Part shown: one piece after another, positions 47,319-57,900 of the stretch
Layout of the letters: every line of letters starts with the position of its first letter
How positions within the stretch are numbered: position 1 is the stretch's first letter
Source of the DNA: Bradysia coprophila
Taxonomy: Eukaryota > Arthropoda > Insecta > Diptera > Sciaridae
Direction: 5' to 3'
Length of the DNA: 64,000 nt
Assembly: GCF_014529535.1 (NCBI RefSeq)
Contig: NW_023503493.1
Span: forward strand, 11,192,001-11,256,000
Translations under genes and position numbers: made by a program
The notes under the pieces: generated by a model
Databases searched by the model: none
Told to the model about the DNA's origin: nothing
The model's input: only the letters and a program-made list of their open reading frames with translations

Positions 47319-50300
47319 ATGGGAGCAAAACAGTCAGTTGTCGAGGGCGCAAATTCTGATGAAAAATTGAAATTTGTGCATAAAATATTCGAGGAACGGT
47401 TAAGTGAGAATGTTATTAACCGACCGGCTTTACTTTACCACGATGCCGCAGAGTCTGTTCGATCAACCAGTTTCAATGATTTGAATAGAACGGCCAATCG
47501 TTTAGCTGCTTGCATATTGGAAATGCTCCGGGATAACGATGCGATGCGTAATCAGGATGGTGATTACGTCATAGCTGTTTGTATGTCGAAAAACGATTAC
47601 TCGATTACTATGCTGCTGGCTACATGGAAGATTGGAGCGGCATATCTAGCAATTGAGCGTAATCTTCCTGTTAACCAGATTCGGTTTTTGGTGAAAGACG
47701 CTGCACCAACAATGATTATATGCGATCACTATGCGGATCGCAGTGCTTTTGAAAATGTATGTTGCATATCGTATGAAGAACTCCTTGCAAAATCCGTACT
47801 CTGTGAGGATGACAATATTCACAGTCAAAATTCCGTCAGATGTAGTGACGATGATATTGCAATTATTTTGTATACGTCGGGTACTGCTGGCGCAATGAAA
47901 GGTAAATTCAATTCCTTTCGTTTTCTCCGCATTTACGAACAGAAATCATTTTGTAATTGGGCAGGTGTGCGTATTCCCCATTCTGCTGTACGAAATAAAC
48001 TTCAGTGGTTGGAATCAAGGTTCCCATTCTCAACGTCAGAAAAGGTTGGTGTCTTGATTTCTGAGCTGAGTTCGGTCGATTCTGTTGCTGAAATCTGGAA
48101 TCCGTTATTGAATGGAAAGTATCAGTCTAGTCGTCACCGATTAGAATTGTTTTAAAACCATTCGTGATATCTTCAGGAGTCGCCGTGTTAATTGTACCCT
48201 CAGACGTGATCAAAGATCCATCGAAGCTCGTAGATTTTCTAGAAGCCAACAAAATAGAGCGACTTGTTGTCACGCCCACGCTATTGATGTCAGTTGTAAA
48301 TTATATCTCGTTGCGGAAGGAGTGTCGGTTGAGCAACCTGAAGACTTGGATGTGTGGTGGCGAAACGTTGACGACATTGTCAGCCAAAAAGTTTTTCAGA
48401 TACTTCCGCGATGGCATGCATCGACTGTGTAACTTCTACGGAAGTACGGAGACAATGGGCACTGCTTCCTACTTTGTGTGCGAGGATATCAAAGAGCTAG
48501 AAGGCGTATCTAACGTTCCGATTGGGTATCCGCTTGATAACACATCCATTTTCATAATGAACAAGGACCTGAGTCCAGTCAAACCGGGAGAAATTGGAGA
48601 AATTTGTGTTGCCGGTTCGAGTTTAGCGAGAGGGTATGTGGCGGACAAGGAAAAATCGAAATTCATCCCCAACCGTTTCATGGATAATCCAAGTGAGTGT
48701 ACGACATGTATCGTGCTCTTTTGTTCTGCATTGCTACATTTAACACGTATTTTACTCTCCTGAAGAATTCGACCGTCTTCATCGAACCGGAGATTTTGGA
48801 AAACTAATCAGAGACGGTTGCATTCAATACGAAGGTCGAATGGACTCTCAAATTAACGTCCGTGGAAATTTGATGAGGTTATCGGTCATTGAAACGGGCT
48901 TACAATCTATTGATCAAGTTGACGGGGGAGTTGTTGTACTTCATCATTCTGATAACGAAGATCAGACCGTACTGGTATTTGCAGTCCTCAAAAGCAATTT
49001 TAATGGATTACCAAGTGATAAGAGCCAAAAAGCCGACGAAATTGAGAGTGTATTGCGGTCCAAGTTCGGTGATATTGAGAATCTGCGTGTTGTCGTCATT
49101 GAATCGATCCCGTTACTATTAAATGGAAAAATTGATCGGCAAGCATTGATACGAGCCTATGAAAATATGACTGGGAAAAGTAAGTTTGAGTTAGCCGGTC
49201 GTCAACGTAAAATACTTTCACTTTGTGTAGGTAACACTGAATACGATCTAACTGGAATAGCCAACGATCGAGTGAATCGAGCACAAGAAGTTTTTGATAT
49301 AATTCGCAATGTGATCGGAACGTCAAGTAACGGAACAATTTCAGCTCAAAGTAATTTCTACGAACTAGGTGGGGATTCACTGAAATCGATCATTGCCGTC
49401 GCTCAACTATGCGATATGGGTTACTCCATTCGACCATCAGATTTCGCAAAGACCAAGCGTTTGGGCGATGTTTTAGACAAAATTTTCGACGAAGGAAGTG
49501 CGAAAGAAACTTCAACGAAATTCAAAACAATTCCCCTTGCAATGCACCATAAGCATCACGTGATTTCGTAAGACCTTGTGACTCTGGATGACGTACTTGA
49601 ATATAAGGCGCTGTTCATTTACAGGATAATAACGACAACTTTCCATGATGGATGCGATTTGGGTACATACATAATGGAACGCTCCGATGCCATTGATCAT
49701 AAAGACTTTGTGGAACAGACGTGGGATTTTTTAATCGAAAAAGATTTGAGTTTCGCTGTTATGGATAGTGATGGCAACATCGTTGGTGTCAGTATCAATA
49801 AAGATGGCCAGGACTTGCCCAAGATCAAGATACTGCACTCTCTTGGCATTATTTTACAGTTTCTGGATTCACTTGAAAAGCCTGTGCTGTAAGTTCACCC
49901 TCATCGCAACTAACAAAGGCTCGGAACAGGTCAGATTCAGAAGACGTAGCTCGAATTTAGTAGGAATTGCAGTCAATTGCAATAGCTTACCATTGCACAT
50001 ATTGTTGCTGCATAGTGAACATGTTCAAAAATAAACCTCTAACCAGGCAACTTCAGGTTCCACCTGTAATTGGCCCGTTCGAATATGAAGCTTTTGTTAC
50101 TGCAGTAGCATATGTAGAACAGAAATGCCGTGTCAGGCCGAAACACCGTATCGCATTTGTATCTTCGCTTTTATAGATTTTTCGAGAGCTTTAAGCTTAT
50201 TCGGTATTTCTACGAAATATTCAACTTTTTCAATGGGAATCAAAAGTAGCTCAAAGTTTTCGGAAGCTCTCCAAAGCGCATTAACAATACGGTGTTTTGG

Positions 50301-50792
50301 CTTAACACGGCAACGTCAACGGTGAATCAACTAAAAATCACACTCACTTCGAAATATTTTCTTCGGCTCTGTAAGGCGATTGAGTTTATTTTGACCTGTT
50401 CCCAATCCGACCACCAACAACTATCATTTGTAAATTTCTAACATATATTTCTTAGCGAGAAACGACTTCCAAACGAAAAAAAGAAAATTTTCCATAACTA
50501 TGTCAGGGCCACATCCGCAAAGCTAACTCCACCGGAAAAAGTTGAAGCCATTCAAAAAATGGAAGAAGTGAATTTGGACATTGCCCGACGTAAAGGGTTC
50601 ATTGGCATTTTGATTACAAACACAGATCTGTTGACGCAACAACTTGCATCCAATGTGTACGGTTATGAAACGTTGGTCGATTATCAGGTCAATACGTACG
50701 TGCATCGGGACGGGACAAAACCTTTCCAGAAAGCTCCTGACACACAACGTGTTATGGTGCAATGGAAAAGTATTTCGGAGTCGAATTTATAA
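47319..50792 (+). CDS. e: Ebony-like beta-alanyl-amine synthetase (NRPS), damaged donor in intron 2
   Basis: Ebony conjugates beta-alanine to dopamine or histamine (cuticle tanning, transmitter recycling). Exons: 47319-47901, 47965-48114, 48177-48692, 48766-49179, 49231-49567, 49625-49888, 50456-50792; this model gives 866 codons (Drosophila Ebony 879 aa). The adenylation domain has D233 (SSVDSVAEIW) where Ebony uses an Asp for beta-alanine, then NFYGSTE, RTGDFG and LLNGKIDRQAL. The carrier domain NFYELGGDSLKS provides Ser604. The C-terminal acyl-transfer domain ends HRDGTKPFQKAPDTQ. Oddities: the core motif is TSGTAGAMKG instead of TSGSTGxPKG, and the intron-2 donor reads G|GAAAGT. The next GT, 4 nt on, shifts the frame. 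Intron 4 (51 nt) is stop-free and in frame, so retention would add 17 residues. It is a diverged orthologue, paralogue or incipient pseudogene. Confidence 0.88.
50126..50312. mobile_element. MITE family B in the last intron of the Ebony-like gene
   Basis: A 187-bp element with ends TGCCGTGTCAGGCCGAAACA and, inverted, TGCCGTGTTAAGCCAAAACA, each continuing to CCGTAT. It explains why this intron is 567 nt while the others are 50-75 nt. The interior (GAGAGCTTTAAGC, GTTTTCGGAAGCTCTC) matches the second copy at 38915-39303 in inverse orientation. Confidence 0.85.
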
Positions 50793-52311
50793 ATGTGATG
50801 CGGGGAAATAAATTTGTATCTTGGTAAGCTCAAAAATCGACCGTTTCAATCAGAAAGTTATTGCTGCGCTGTGCTACTTACGACAAGTCCAGACAAGTAA
50901 GAGAAAACTTGGGACTAAATGATAGGTTCTAACATCGCCCGATATTATTGATCCTTTACATGCGACGCGGCCGGAATTTAGTGTATTTTTAATTTATCGG
51001 ATTTTCGGACCATTCAAGCAGAGTTACGTATGAACCTGTTTGGGACCGTTGATTTGAGACACTTTCGCGAAAATGGTTCATATCAATCGTCTGGAACAGG
51101 TACATGAATAACTATCTTCGGAGTAGAATTCGTATTAAAACATTGCTCTTTTGAGCTTTTCCTAACTGACTTCTTCACTTCACTACATCTTACGTCTAAT
51201 TTTCAATCTTACTTCTTCCATTGCCACCTGGGAAAATATATTTGGTTTGCTTGCACGTATCAGAACAGACTTATTAATTCGCCTCAAAATCTAGGTACTT
51301 CATGATCTCACTCGTGATCTCCTTAATGTTGATCTTGTAAAAATCTACAATTTTCCCAAAGGCCTACGTTCCAAATAAAAATGACTGCCTTCCCGCAACC
51401 TTAAACTTTACAACTCAGCTACTGAATGGCGCATTTAAACTGTAACATATGTTATTATAATCTTCATGTTATCGTAATTTGATCAAATTATCACATTGTC
51501 CATCATTAATAAATTCACTGGAAACGTATAATTGAGTGAAAAACCCACCCGCAAAAAGCCCATTAACTAAATGATCGATCATCACTCTTTGAGTTTGACT
51601 CTTTTTTTTCTTCCGATGTGATGAGCTCGCACAAAAGTAAAGCGATCTCTGTGATCCATGAAATTTTCTATTGAAACAACGTAAGCATTTCAATGTCGAC
51701 GATCGTACAGGTATTTTACACCAATCAGTGTGTTGCGAAATTTCGTTGGAAAGGTTTTGTTCCGCAAACCATGAGTATTGTGGTGACAAATTGAGTTTCA
51801 GTGTTAAAATAACAGAATGATGAAAAAAGGGAGCTGCGGACATTTTTTACTGTTAGTTGGTATTCTATTCGGATTGGCGTATCGCTGTAAATGTGAGTAC
51901 GAATTGTGACATTTGGGATTATTATTTTCCCTATAATTCGCTAAAGTGACGTGTGGAGTTCCTTCATTTAACTATTCTTTTATCGTGGACAGTCAAAGAT
52001 CTGAGTCATTCAGGCCGAAGTGTAAACGAATTCACTGATAAAAAGGAGTTGAAAATAAACACCTGTAGCCTTGTCATCAGGTAGTCTGCAATAGTCCACC
52101 ACAGCTGCAGCGTAATTCATAATTAGTCAATGATTTCTCTCGCCACTTTCTTTACAAATTTGTAAGCAAACGTTAACTGTACAAGCCTTACCTTTATTCT
52201 GGTATTCTTGACAGCCACACTAAACGAAAACTCTGTAATGGACATCATTATAATGCCTTTCATCTTCTCGTAAAATTTGTACATAGCAAAGGCGTAAAAT
52301 TAAAATAAACT
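50793..52311. other. Intergenic region with duplicated promoter block
   Basis: Contains an AATAAA about 15 nt past the Ebony-like stop codon (near 50806) and, from about 51470, a block of roughly 420 bp that recurs at 62410-62839. Both end in the signal-peptide exon annotated at 51817. The segment 51893-52311 holds no exon I can link to it. Confidence 0.5.
51817..51892 (+). CDS. Orphan signal-peptide first exon (copy 1)
   Basis: ATG opens 25 codons plus one base before a consensus donor (T|GTGAGT). The peptide (MMKKGSCGHF, then LLLVGILFGLAYRCK) has a basic start and a hydrophobic core, typical of a signal peptide. A homologous exon with identical length and phase lies at 62764-62839, and the 400 bp upstream are also alike, including TAAAATAACAGAATG at the start codon. 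I could not find a following exon on this strand. The adjacent Ly6 gene has a first exon of similar design, so a Ly6-type secreted protein is a guess only. Confidence 0.5.
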
Positions 52312-52932
52312 TCATTGAACATACAAAGCGACGGTACTCATCAGTGCTCCCACTGCTCCCAAAACGACCAATTCTGTAAAGTTTGTCAATGAACTGCCAC
52401 CGTTGCAGCCATCTTTGTCACTGCAAACGGTACAAGTTTGATGGGCTGTACGGGGGCCTGAATATGGCCGTAATGTTGTCGGTATGGCACATGGGTTCTG
52501 ATTTTCGTGCTTCCATATGCACTTACGAACAACTTGATGATTAACGATTTTGCCGTAATCTAAACGTTGAAATTACATGGTCAATAGGTCATATCAGGAT
52601 ATCTTAATTGGAATATTGAATTCTTACAATTGGTAGTCAGAATTTTCAAACAGCTGAGTGAAAAGCCGTTAAGCGATAAGGATCCATTGTCTACACATTC
52701 TTGTGGCTTTACAGAAAGGTACAGGTCAAAAAAATAGGTGCAATTCTTATTCGTTGATGTTTCGCATTGGTAACACTTCAATGTGACCACTTGTGTGCAT
52801 TAACATAAAGATTTAATTACTAATTGCGTCGGTATAATCGATGAGCATGTGAGAAAAATGATACGTACCCGACCGGATTAGACAGGATAAAACTGCGACA
52901 ATTAAAACATTTACAAACGTTGAATTTGACAT
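52312..52932 (-). CDS. Ly6/three-finger secreted or GPI-anchored protein
   Basis: Three exons in coding order: 52869-52932, 52628-52789, 52312-52559, all with GT/AG borders and consistent phases, giving 157 residues. Residues 1-21 are a signal peptide (MSNSTFVNVLIVAVLSCLI). The mature part starts with the Ly6 hallmark LKCYQCETSTNKNC and contains QECVD, LSCLKIL, RKCIWKHENQNPC and the closing HQTCTVCSDKDGCNGGSS with the diagnostic C-N. A hydrophobic tail (LVVLGAVGALMSTVALYV) follows, as expected for GPI attachment. Insect relatives (quiver/sleepless, boudin, crooked neck-type Ly6 genes) act in septate junctions, channel regulation or neuronal excitability; which applies here cannot be told. No single open frame covers more than its second exon, so it is easy to miss. 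Confidence 0.9.
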
Positions 52933-53383
52933 GGCAAAACTCTGAAAGCAGGAAAAAAATTGATTTCCATTTAAGTGTTGCGACAACGCACTTCAAGCAA
53001 AAGTGATCATAGTCGACAGCTACTAAATAGAGTACTATTTTGTATGAAATGACTTTTACAAATTTTGGCACTGTAAAAAAATTCGGGCAATTTTTTCATA
53101 CAAAGTAGTCACGGAAAATTCGGCAAATTCTACATTTGTTGTGTGCTGCATATATTTGCTGCAGACTGAATAATGTTCCCGTGTGTTGTATTACAATAAA
53201 CATGTAATATGAATATTTTCAAAATATAGTTCCGGCAACAATATTATTCAGCTCGTAGGAATATTGTGAGGTTCCCAGGTATATATTTGCTGTGTGCTGA
53301 ATTATATCTTCAAATTAGTTGTGGGATGTATTACTTAACTTTACCTGCATGCCGAATATTGACTAAATGGTACTATCGAACTA

Positions 53384-54230
53384 TACCTGCATGCTGAATA
53401 TTGACTAAATGAATAAAGTCGTCTGTATTTAGAATGGACTATGCAACAATAAATTTATTGTTTTAATGAAATAAAAGGAAGATCTCAAGAACATACGCAT
53501 AAAGATGATTATCAAATCTAATTTTATTCCTTCATTTAAAGTTATTTCTATTTTTACCGAATTAATATGCAATGATAATGTTACATTTATGTATTTCAAT
53601 AGAAATTTTGACGAACGAACTTTTAAATCCATTTTCGGTGTTAAAGGTTTTTGAAATGTTAACAGAAATAGTTGGTGGTATTCAGCAATAAGTGATGGAA
53701 TTTGTTTATGTACTGTCCGTTTGACAAGAGGATCGCCACGGTTCAGCAGGGGGTTTTGAACATTTGTTTTTTACACGTTGGCACACGTGCTCTTGTCAGA
53801 TTCAAGATTCTTTTTACGAAGGTTACGCTGATTATACTTTTTGAAAAAGGCCAATACCTTGCAAATATGTCACATCTTGGACAGAATTTGACACTGCAAT
53901 ATCTGCAACATGAAAAAACTAAATGTTCGAAACCCCCTGAAACCCCGTGCTTCCACCTACGTAATATACATAAACTAGGTGAGCCAATCTTAATTTATTA
54001 ATTCGCGTAATAGATGCTCACTATTAATGTGAACAGTTTCTTTGTAGAACGATTGAAAAAACCTCTAATTCAGAACCAGGCTCAGAATTAAAATAATAAT
54101 ATCCGATGACATTGCTTAGTGGGGAGAAGTACTACATTTCATAGAAAATAAATTCAATTAAATGTTGTTGCATAACCCATTCTAAATACGGACGACTTTA
54201 TTCATTTAGTCAATATTCAGCATGCAGGTA
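53384..54230. mobile_element. 847-bp element with 60-bp terminal inverted repeats
   Basis: The left end TACCTGCATGCTGAATATTG continues through ACTAAATGAATAAAGTCGTC and TGTATTTAGAATGG. The right end repeats all of this inverted (to TACCTGCATGC at 54230). A partial third copy of the terminus lies immediately to the left at 53342. No recognisable transposase is encoded. Confidence 0.85.
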
Positions 54231-54340
54231 TAAATATGCCTGTGTGCTGCATAAAGCAAAGTAACAGCGGTTCGAAATAAGACTGCCACTATATGCAAGC
54301 AGTATAGCAGCAGTGGTAAAGTCGTTGGCAGTCAGAAACT

Positions 54341-54388
54341 GAGGTTAAGCATCGATGGTCGCGGTTCGTACTTGGGTGGGTGACCGGA
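54341..54388 (+). repeat. 5S rRNA-derived fragment, possible SINE head
   Basis: GAGGTTAAGCATCGATGG, CGCGGTTCGTACTTGGGT and GGGTGACCGG reproduce the 3' half of 5S rRNA, including the internal control region (box C). The 5' half is absent or unrecognisable, and an A-rich tract follows directly. A 5S-headed SINE (SINE3-like) or a retroposed 5S pseudogene both fit. It is not a functional 5S gene. Confidence 0.7.
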
Positions 54389-56489
54389 AAAAACGTAAGC
54401 AAAAAAAAATTCTGTTAGCAATTTAATATGATGAATTTAAATATAAATCTACGGATAATAACAAATAATAATAATAAAATAAAATAAAATTGAAAATAAA
54501 AAAAAAATTTTGAAAAAGTTTTTTTGTTTTTTTTTGCTAACGCAAAAAAAATTGATAAAGTTAATTAATTGAATTTCTTCTATTAAACGATAAATTAGGT
54601 TGTTTATTGAATTGAAAAAAATGGCGTCATTTCATATTATAAAACAGGCATACAGCTAAGACCTGCACGCTGAAAAATAATATCCAGCACACAACAACAA
54701 TATTCATTAGGCGGGCATTGTATGATCCTCAGATCAATATGCAGCACACAACTAATGTTCTATAATCGTGAAGCTGTTCCCGATTTCTTCGTCTGGGGTG
54801 CATATATGAGTTTTCCGTGTACTCTCACGGTGCGGTTGAACAACTTTTTTTCGAAAAGTTCGTAAACATGGGGTTTTCTTGTTAAAAATGATTGGGGTGA
54901 TCCTAACGATTATTTTTCTCCTAAATTTAAAATGTTTTGCCCGGGCCTTCTCGAGAAAAGTTGATTTATCTTAAAAAAATGAGTCAAAAATGGCCCTTTG
55001 TGAAATGTTTTCTACTAGGAAAGCTCGTTAATGTATTTTTTTGGTTTTATAAGCACAATTTTAAGAAGTGAAGACTAAAACCTTTACAACGGTACCTTAC
55101 ACACCATATTCGAACCTTTGATATATGATTGGAATCCCGTTTTCGACGAACTGTAAGGAAATTTAGATGGTTATGTGGGTTTTCCCGGTATTTTTTTTTT
55201 AGCTAATAGGTCCGAGCTATTTCTTTTAATTGTTTCATAAAGATGACATCCATACCTTTCGATTGATACCAAACAAGACATATAAAGACTCGACTAAGGG
55301 AGCCGGAACTGATTTCCTCTCGAGAAATAATGATTTTTTATGAAATAATGGAACTCGGTAAGGTGTTTTACAGCAGGAAATCTCATTAATTCATTTTTTT
55401 AGGTTTCTTATTACTTTCGCAAGAGAAAGAGACTCTAACCTTCACAACAGTACCCTACACACGCTGTTTAAACTTTTGGATCAGGAGTAGGATCACTTTC
55501 TTCGAGCAGTTTTAAGGGAGTTACAAACATTTTGCAACAAAAAAAAGTTGGTTTTATACAAAAATTTAGTATTTATTGTCCATTCTCAATATATTTAAAT
55601 AAGCGAAAATATAAATCTCTTCTCCTTGTTTTATATATGAAAGGAATTGATTTCAGAAACAGCCTGAAAAAAGTCGCTTAGAATAATTGCCGTGAGATGG
55701 ATCCACCTTGTATTTTTCCCAAAACGATTTAAATTCAAAGTGAATTTCAAAGTAAATTTTTGTATAAAACCAACTTTTTTTGTTGCAAAATGTTTGTAAC
55801 TCCCTTAAAACTGCTCGAAGAAAGTGATCCTACCCCTGATCCAAAAGTTTAAACAGCGTGTGTAGGGTACTGTTGTGAAGGTTAGAGTCTCTTTCTCTTG
55901 CAAAAGTAATAAGAAACCTAAAAAATTGAATTAATGAGATTTCCTGCTGTAAAACATTTTACCGAGTTCCATTATTTCATAAAAAATCATTATTTCTCGA
56001 GAGGAAATCAGTTCCGGCTCCCTTAGTCGAGTCCTTATATGTCTTTTTTATTATTCAAAATTTTTTTTTATTGATATACAATTCTAATTTATAATATTTC
56101 AAAAATTTTATAAAATTCGTCAGTTGACTTGTTTGGTATCAATCGAAAAAAATACCGGGAAAACCCACATAACCATCGAAATTTCCTTAAAGTTCGTCGA
56201 AAACGGGAATTCCAAAGGTTCGAATATGGTGTGTAAGGTACCGTTGTAAAGGTTTGAGTCTCTACTTCTTAAAATTGTGCTTATAAAACCAAAAAAATAC
56301 ATTAACGAGCTTTCCTAGTAGAAAACATTTCACAAAGGGCCGTTTTTGACTCATTTTTAGCCCCGTACGAAGTACGAAGGGGCTTATAGGATTACGATGC
56401 CGTGTGTAATTGATGGAATTCGAAGCAGACGGTAAGGGCAAAGTGTTTGCCTATGTTCATAGATGACGAATCCGCAATAAAAATTTGGG

Positions 56490-56582
56490 CCGTCTGTCCG
56501 TCTGTCCGTCTGTCCGTCTGTCCGTCTGTCCGTCTGTCCGTCTGTCCGTCTGTCCGTCTGTCCGTCTGTCCGTCTGTCCGTC
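56490..56582 (+). repeat. (GTCTGTCC)n microsatellite
   Basis: About 11.6 uninterrupted copies of the 8-bp unit GTCTGTCC. The resulting RRTDGQTD-type and SVCPSVRL-type open frames on the two strands are artefacts. Confidence 0.97.
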
Positions 56583-56867
56583 ACGTCGATATCTTGAGTA
56601 AATCAAATCCGATTTCAAAAATTTTTTTTTCCCTGAAAGATAGTCAAAATAGTGAGGCTAAGTTCGAAGATGGGCATATTCGGGTCGGCCCTTCGTGAGT
56701 TAGGGCCACCTAAGTGATTTAAGGTCTTTTGGTGATATTTATGGCAAAATAAACGATGGAAATGTAAATGACACGGCAAATGATAGGTATTGTCAATACC
56801 AATCCAGGAAAAAAAAGTTTTTTTAAATCGGGTGAGTGGACCGTGAGTTAGGGCCTTAGAAGTGAAA

Positions 56868-57900
56868 AGCTACTAGGGCCCTATGTGTATTTTACATATA
56901 ACTCGAGTAAATTTCATATGTTTTTCGTAATTTTTGTTTCATTTGAAAGATAATCGAACACCGAATAGAATGTTGTTGAAAAAAAAAAATTCGGTCCTTG
57001 GACTAAGGCCGCTACTAGGGCCCTATGTGTATTTTACATATAACTCGAGCAAATTTCATCCGTTTTTCGTAATTTTTGTTTCATTTGGAAGGTAATCAAA
57101 GGCCGAATAGAATGTTGTTGAAAAAAAAATTAAATTTGGGTCCTCGGACTAAGGCCGCTACTAGGGCCCTATGTGTATTTTACATACAACTCGAGTAAAT
57201 TTCATTCGTTTTTCGTAATTTTTGTGTCATTTGGAAGGTAATCGAACGCCGAATAGAAAGTTGTTGAAAAAAAAATTAAATTTGGGTCCTTGGACTAAGG
57301 CCACTACTAGGGCCCTATGTGTATTTTACATAGAACTCGAGTAAATTTCATTCGTTTTTCGTAATTTTTGTGTCATTTGGAAGTAATCGAACGCCGAATA
57401 GAAAGTTGTTGAAAAAAAATTAAATTTGGGTCCTTGGACTAAGGCCACTACTAGGGCCCTATGTGTATTTCACATATAACTCGAGTAAATTTCATTCGTT
57501 TTTCGTAATTTTTGTTTCATTTGGAAGGTAATCGAATGCCGAATAGAATGTTGTTGAAAAAAAATTAAATTTGGGTCCTCGGACTAAGGCCGCTACTAGG
57601 GCCCTATGTGTATTTTACATACAACTCGAGTAAATTTCATCCGTTTTTCGTAATTTTTGTTTCATTTGAAAGATAATCGAACACCGAATAGAATGTTGTT
57701 GAAAAAAAAAAAAAATTGGGTCCTTGGACTAAGGCCGTTACTAGGGCCCTATGTGTATTTTACATATAACTCGAGCAAATTTCATCCGTTTTTCGTAATT
57801 TTTGTTTCATTTGGAAGGTAATCAAAGGCCGAATAGAATGTAGTTGAAAAAAAAAATAAATTTGGATCCTCGGACTGAGGCCGATACTAGGCCTATGTGT
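56868..57900 (+). repeat. 145-bp tandem satellite, seven units
   Basis: Units begin at TACTAGGGCCCTATGTGTAT near 56870, 57013, 57158, 57304, 57448, 57593 and 57738, with a decayed eighth start near 57884 (period 144-146 bp). Each contains ACATATAACTCGAG, CGTTTTTCGTAATTTTTG, GCCGAATAGAA and GGACTAAGGCC. Differences between units are mostly single substitutions and A-run length changes. Confidence 0.95.

Larger units (their letters stand above)
52933..54825. other. Repeat-dense region upstream of the Ly6 gene
   Basis: Starts with a family-A MITE end (CAACGCACTTCAAGCAAAAG at 52984) without a partner nearby. A motif TTGTGTGCTGCATAT or its inverse recurs near 53139, 53287, 54236, 54690 and 54740, and CCTGCATGC(C/T)GAATATTGAC near 53342 and 53384. 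An inverted-repeat element (53384-54230), a 5S-like fragment (54341-54388) and an A/T foldback (about 54395-54550) complete it. A 99-codon frame at 53702-54001 lies within the inverted-repeat element; I recognise nothing in it. Confidence 0.55.

Noticed and set aside
54341..54388. Functional 5S rRNA gene
   Set aside because: Only the 3' internal-promoter half is recognisable; the 5' half and closing stem are missing.
56384..56698. Thr/Asp/Gly/Gln and Val/Cys/Pro/Ser repeat proteins on both strands
   Set aside because: Produced by the 8-bp GTCTGTCC microsatellite; an 8-bp unit cycles through frames without stops.
56868..57900. Possible CRISPR-like array
   Set aside because: Units of 145 bp are contiguous, without unique spacers, in a eukaryotic transposon; it is an ordinary tandem satellite.
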